A stretch of 64,000 nt of DNA, taken from contig NZ_CP133261.1 in NCBI RefSeq assembly GCF_030931715.1, positions 2,644,643-2,708,642 of the forward strand, given 5' to 3'. This stretch comes from Tissierella sp. MB52-C2. Its GTDB lineage: Bacteria > Bacillota > Clostridia > Tissierellales > Tissierellaceae. Position numbers and translations under genes: made by a program. Below are positions 62,269 to 64,000 of the stretch, in pieces. Numbering within the stretch: the first letter of the stretch is position 1; each line of letters starts with the position of its first letter. The notes beneath the pieces were generated by a model, which searched no databases, was not told the DNA's origin, and saw only the letters and a program-made list of their open reading frames with translations.

Positions 62269-64000
62269 CTATGATCTTGGATAATTTACTTCTGCTTGTG
62301 CTGCTGCTAATTTTGCTATTGGTATTCTAAAAGGTGAACAGCTTACATAGTGAAGTCCTATTTGGTGACAGAATTCAACTGAACTTGGTTCTCCACCGTG
62401 TTCCCCACATATTCCTAATTTTAAATTCGGATTAGTTTTTCTACCATATTCTATGGCAATCTTCATTAACTTTCCTACACCATCCCTATCAATTGCTTGG
62501 AATGGATCTTTTTCAAAGATTCCTTTCTCTACATATTCATTTAAGAATTTACCAGCATCGTCCCTTGAGAATCCAAAGCCCATTTGAGTAAGGTCATTTG
62601 TTCCAAAACTAAAGAATTCAGCCTCAGTAGCTATTTCATCAGCAGTTATGGCTGCCCTTGGAACTTCAAGCATTGTACCTATCATATATTTTACTGTATT
62701 GTTCCTTTCTTCAAATACAAGATTTATTTCCTTTAATACTTCATCCTTTACATATTTCAATTCATTTATATGTCCGATTAAAGGAATCATAATCTCTGGA
62801 TAAATATCTTCATATCCCTTTTCCTTAATATCTATTGCCGCCTCTATTATTGCTCTTACTTGCATTCTATATATCTCAGGATATGTTACTGCCAATCTAC
62901 AACCTCTATGACCTAACATTGGGTTAAACTCTGCTAATCCCTCTACCCTATCTTTTAAATCATCAAAACTTACATTCATAGCTTCAGCTAATTCTTTTAT
63001 GTCTTCATCCTTTACAGGTAAAAATTCATGTAGTGGGGGATCTAAAAGTCTTACTGTAACAGGTTTTCCTTCCATAGCTTCATAAAGTTCATAGAAGTCT
63101 TGTCTTTGTACTGGCAGAAGTTCATCTAATGCGGATTTTCTTTCCTCTAAGGTAGTTGCAAGTATCATTTTTCTTACAGACATAACTCTCGTTTCCTCGA
63201 AAAACATATGCTCAGTTCTACAAAGCCCAATACCTTCTGCTCCAAATTCTAGGGCCTGTGCTGCATCCTTTGGATTATCTGCATTGGCTCTAACTCCCAT
63301 TGCCCTTACTTCATCTACCCATCCCATAAATTCTCCAAAGCTTCCACCTAATGTTGGTTGTACCTTCTCTATATCTCCCTTATATACAGTTCCTGTACTA
63401 CCATCTAAAGAAATAAAGTCTCCTTCATTAAAAGTTTGATCTTTGGCTCTCATTACCTTTGTTTCTTCATTAACTCTTATATCACTACATCCTGCAACAC
63501 AACATTTACCCATGCCTCTTGCAACTACTGCAGCATGAGATGTCATACCTCCACGAGCTGTAAGAATACCCTCTGCTGCTACCATACCTTCTATATCCTC
63601 TGGAGAAGTTTCCTGTCTAACTAGTATTGCTCTTTCTCCCCTTGCCTTAGCTTCTACTACGTCCTCTGCATGGAAATAAATCTTACCTGATGCAGCTCCT
63701 GGAGATGCCGCTAACCCCTTAGCTATTATTATAGCTTCCTTTAGAATCGATTCTGCAAAAGTAGGATGTAATAACTGATTTAATTGATTTGGTTCAACTC
63801 TCATAATTGCTTCTTCTTTATTTATTAAACCTTCATGTACTAAATCAACAGCTACCCTAATTCCTGCTTGTGCAGTTCTCTTTCCGTTTCTAGTTTGAAG
63901 GATATAAAGTTTTCCGTTTTCTATTGTGAACTCAATATCTTGCATATCTTTATAATGCTTTTCTAATATATGAGTAATCTTTACAAACTCATCATATACC
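62269..64000 (-). CDS. ppdK: Pyruvate, phosphate dikinase, N-terminal part off window
   Basis: About 577 C-terminal residues are visible; the frame is open to the right edge, so roughly 300 N-terminal residues (nucleotide-binding domain) are missing. FTIENGKLYILQTRNGKRT is the end of the ATP domain. GGMTSHAAVVARGMGKCC holds the phosphohistidine. GLCRTEHMFFE, GTNDLTQMGFGFSRDD and GICGEHGGEPSSVEF are the PEP/pyruvate domain with the catalytic cysteine region. It interconverts pyruvate and PEP with ATP and phosphate. Confidence 0.95.
   Translation of the reverse strand, partial: VYDEFVKITHILEKHYKDMQDIEFTIENGKLYILQTRNGKRTAQAGIRVAVDLVHEGLINKEEAIMRVEPNQLNQLLHPTFAESILKEAIIIAKGLAASPGAASGKIYFHAEDVVEAKARGERAILVRQETSPEDIEGMVAAEGILTARGGMTSHAAVVARGMGKCCVAGCSDIRVNEETKVMRAKDQTFNEGDFISLDGSTGTVYKGDIEKVQPTLGGSFGEFMGWVDEVRAMGVRANADNPKDAAQALEFGAEGIGLCRTEHMFFEETRVMSVRKMILATTLEERKSALDELLPVQRQDFYELYEAMEGKPVTVRLLDPPLHEFLPVKDEDIKELAEAMNVSFDDLKDRVEGLAEFNPMLGHRGCRLAVTYPEIYRMQVRAIIEAAIDIKEKGYEDIYPEIMIPLIGHINELKYVKDEVLKEINLVFEERNNTVKYMIGTMLEVPRAAITADEIATEAEFFSFGTNDLTQMGFGFSRDDAGKFLNEYVEKGIFEKDPFQAIDRDGVGKLMKIAIEYGRKTNPNLKLGICGEHGGEPSSVEFCHQIGLHYVSCSPFRIPIAKLAAAQAEVNYPRS

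Overview
This AT-rich window looks like chromosome from a low-GC anaerobic Firmicute (class Clostridia, perhaps Tissierellales-like). The evidence is the A/T-rich codon use, AGGAGG-type ribosome binding sites, frequent TTG and GTG starts, a bifurcating-type [FeFe] hydrogenase, pyruvate phosphate dikinase and a sigma-54-controlled cysteine desulfidase. The genus call is inference. No rRNA, tRNA or CRISPR array was seen.

Positions 1-47100 are an accessory region of mostly single, small enzyme genes. Nearly all lie on the minus strand, many with their own strong RBS and few in real operons. It holds 13 intact GNAT acetyltransferase genes, three APH-type kinases, three Nudix proteins (one fused to a pyrophosphatase domain), two intact methyltransferases, HAD, HD, PHP, metallophosphoesterase, MBL, zinc-PLC-like, VOC, adenosine-deaminase-like, nucleoside phosphorylase and D-aminopeptidase genes. 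A tnpB-only IS200/IS605-type element sits at about 4507-6045. The short multi-gene units are UAP1-like pyrophosphorylase plus PRPP synthetase paralog, GNAT-Nudix-MBL, methyltransferase plus transglutaminase, and an 80-aa unknown plus a mini J-protein.

The accessory region is visibly decaying and rearranging. Three genes are each split by one in-frame stop: an XRE-TIM-barrel gene, a HAD gene and a transglutaminase gene. An HD hydrolase has lost its catalytic core by an in-frame deletion. Several fragments (methyltransferase 5' end, HAD 3' end, nucleoside phosphorylase 3' end) match intact genes elsewhere in the window. A segment of about 2.5 kb is bracketed by 350-bp direct repeats made of the 3' end of a beta-lactamase-like gene, its terminator and the 5' end of the next gene. 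I read this as a birth-and-death gene cluster driven by local duplication and deletion.

Positions 47200-64000 are core-like energy metabolism. They carry hydABC (NAD-linked trimeric [FeFe] hydrogenase, likely electron-bifurcating), a second single-subunit [FeFe] hydrogenase with a small thioredoxin-fold [2Fe-2S] partner, a lipoprotein, a DUF2935 protein, and a sigma-54 activator divergent from a CyuA-type L-cysteine desulfidase. That intergenic region has a near-perfect -24/-12 promoter and repeated operator-like sites. A MATE transporter, an MBL-fold hydrolase and the C-terminal two thirds of pyruvate phosphate dikinase (running off the right edge) complete the window.

Gene-poor stretches. 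5763-6135 is the left end of the tnpB element. 9356-9652 and 51264-51637 are AT-rich with nothing recognisable. 38983-39210, 42224-42459 and 28315-28521 are short spacers with no intact gene. 61004-61287 has possible RNA stems only.
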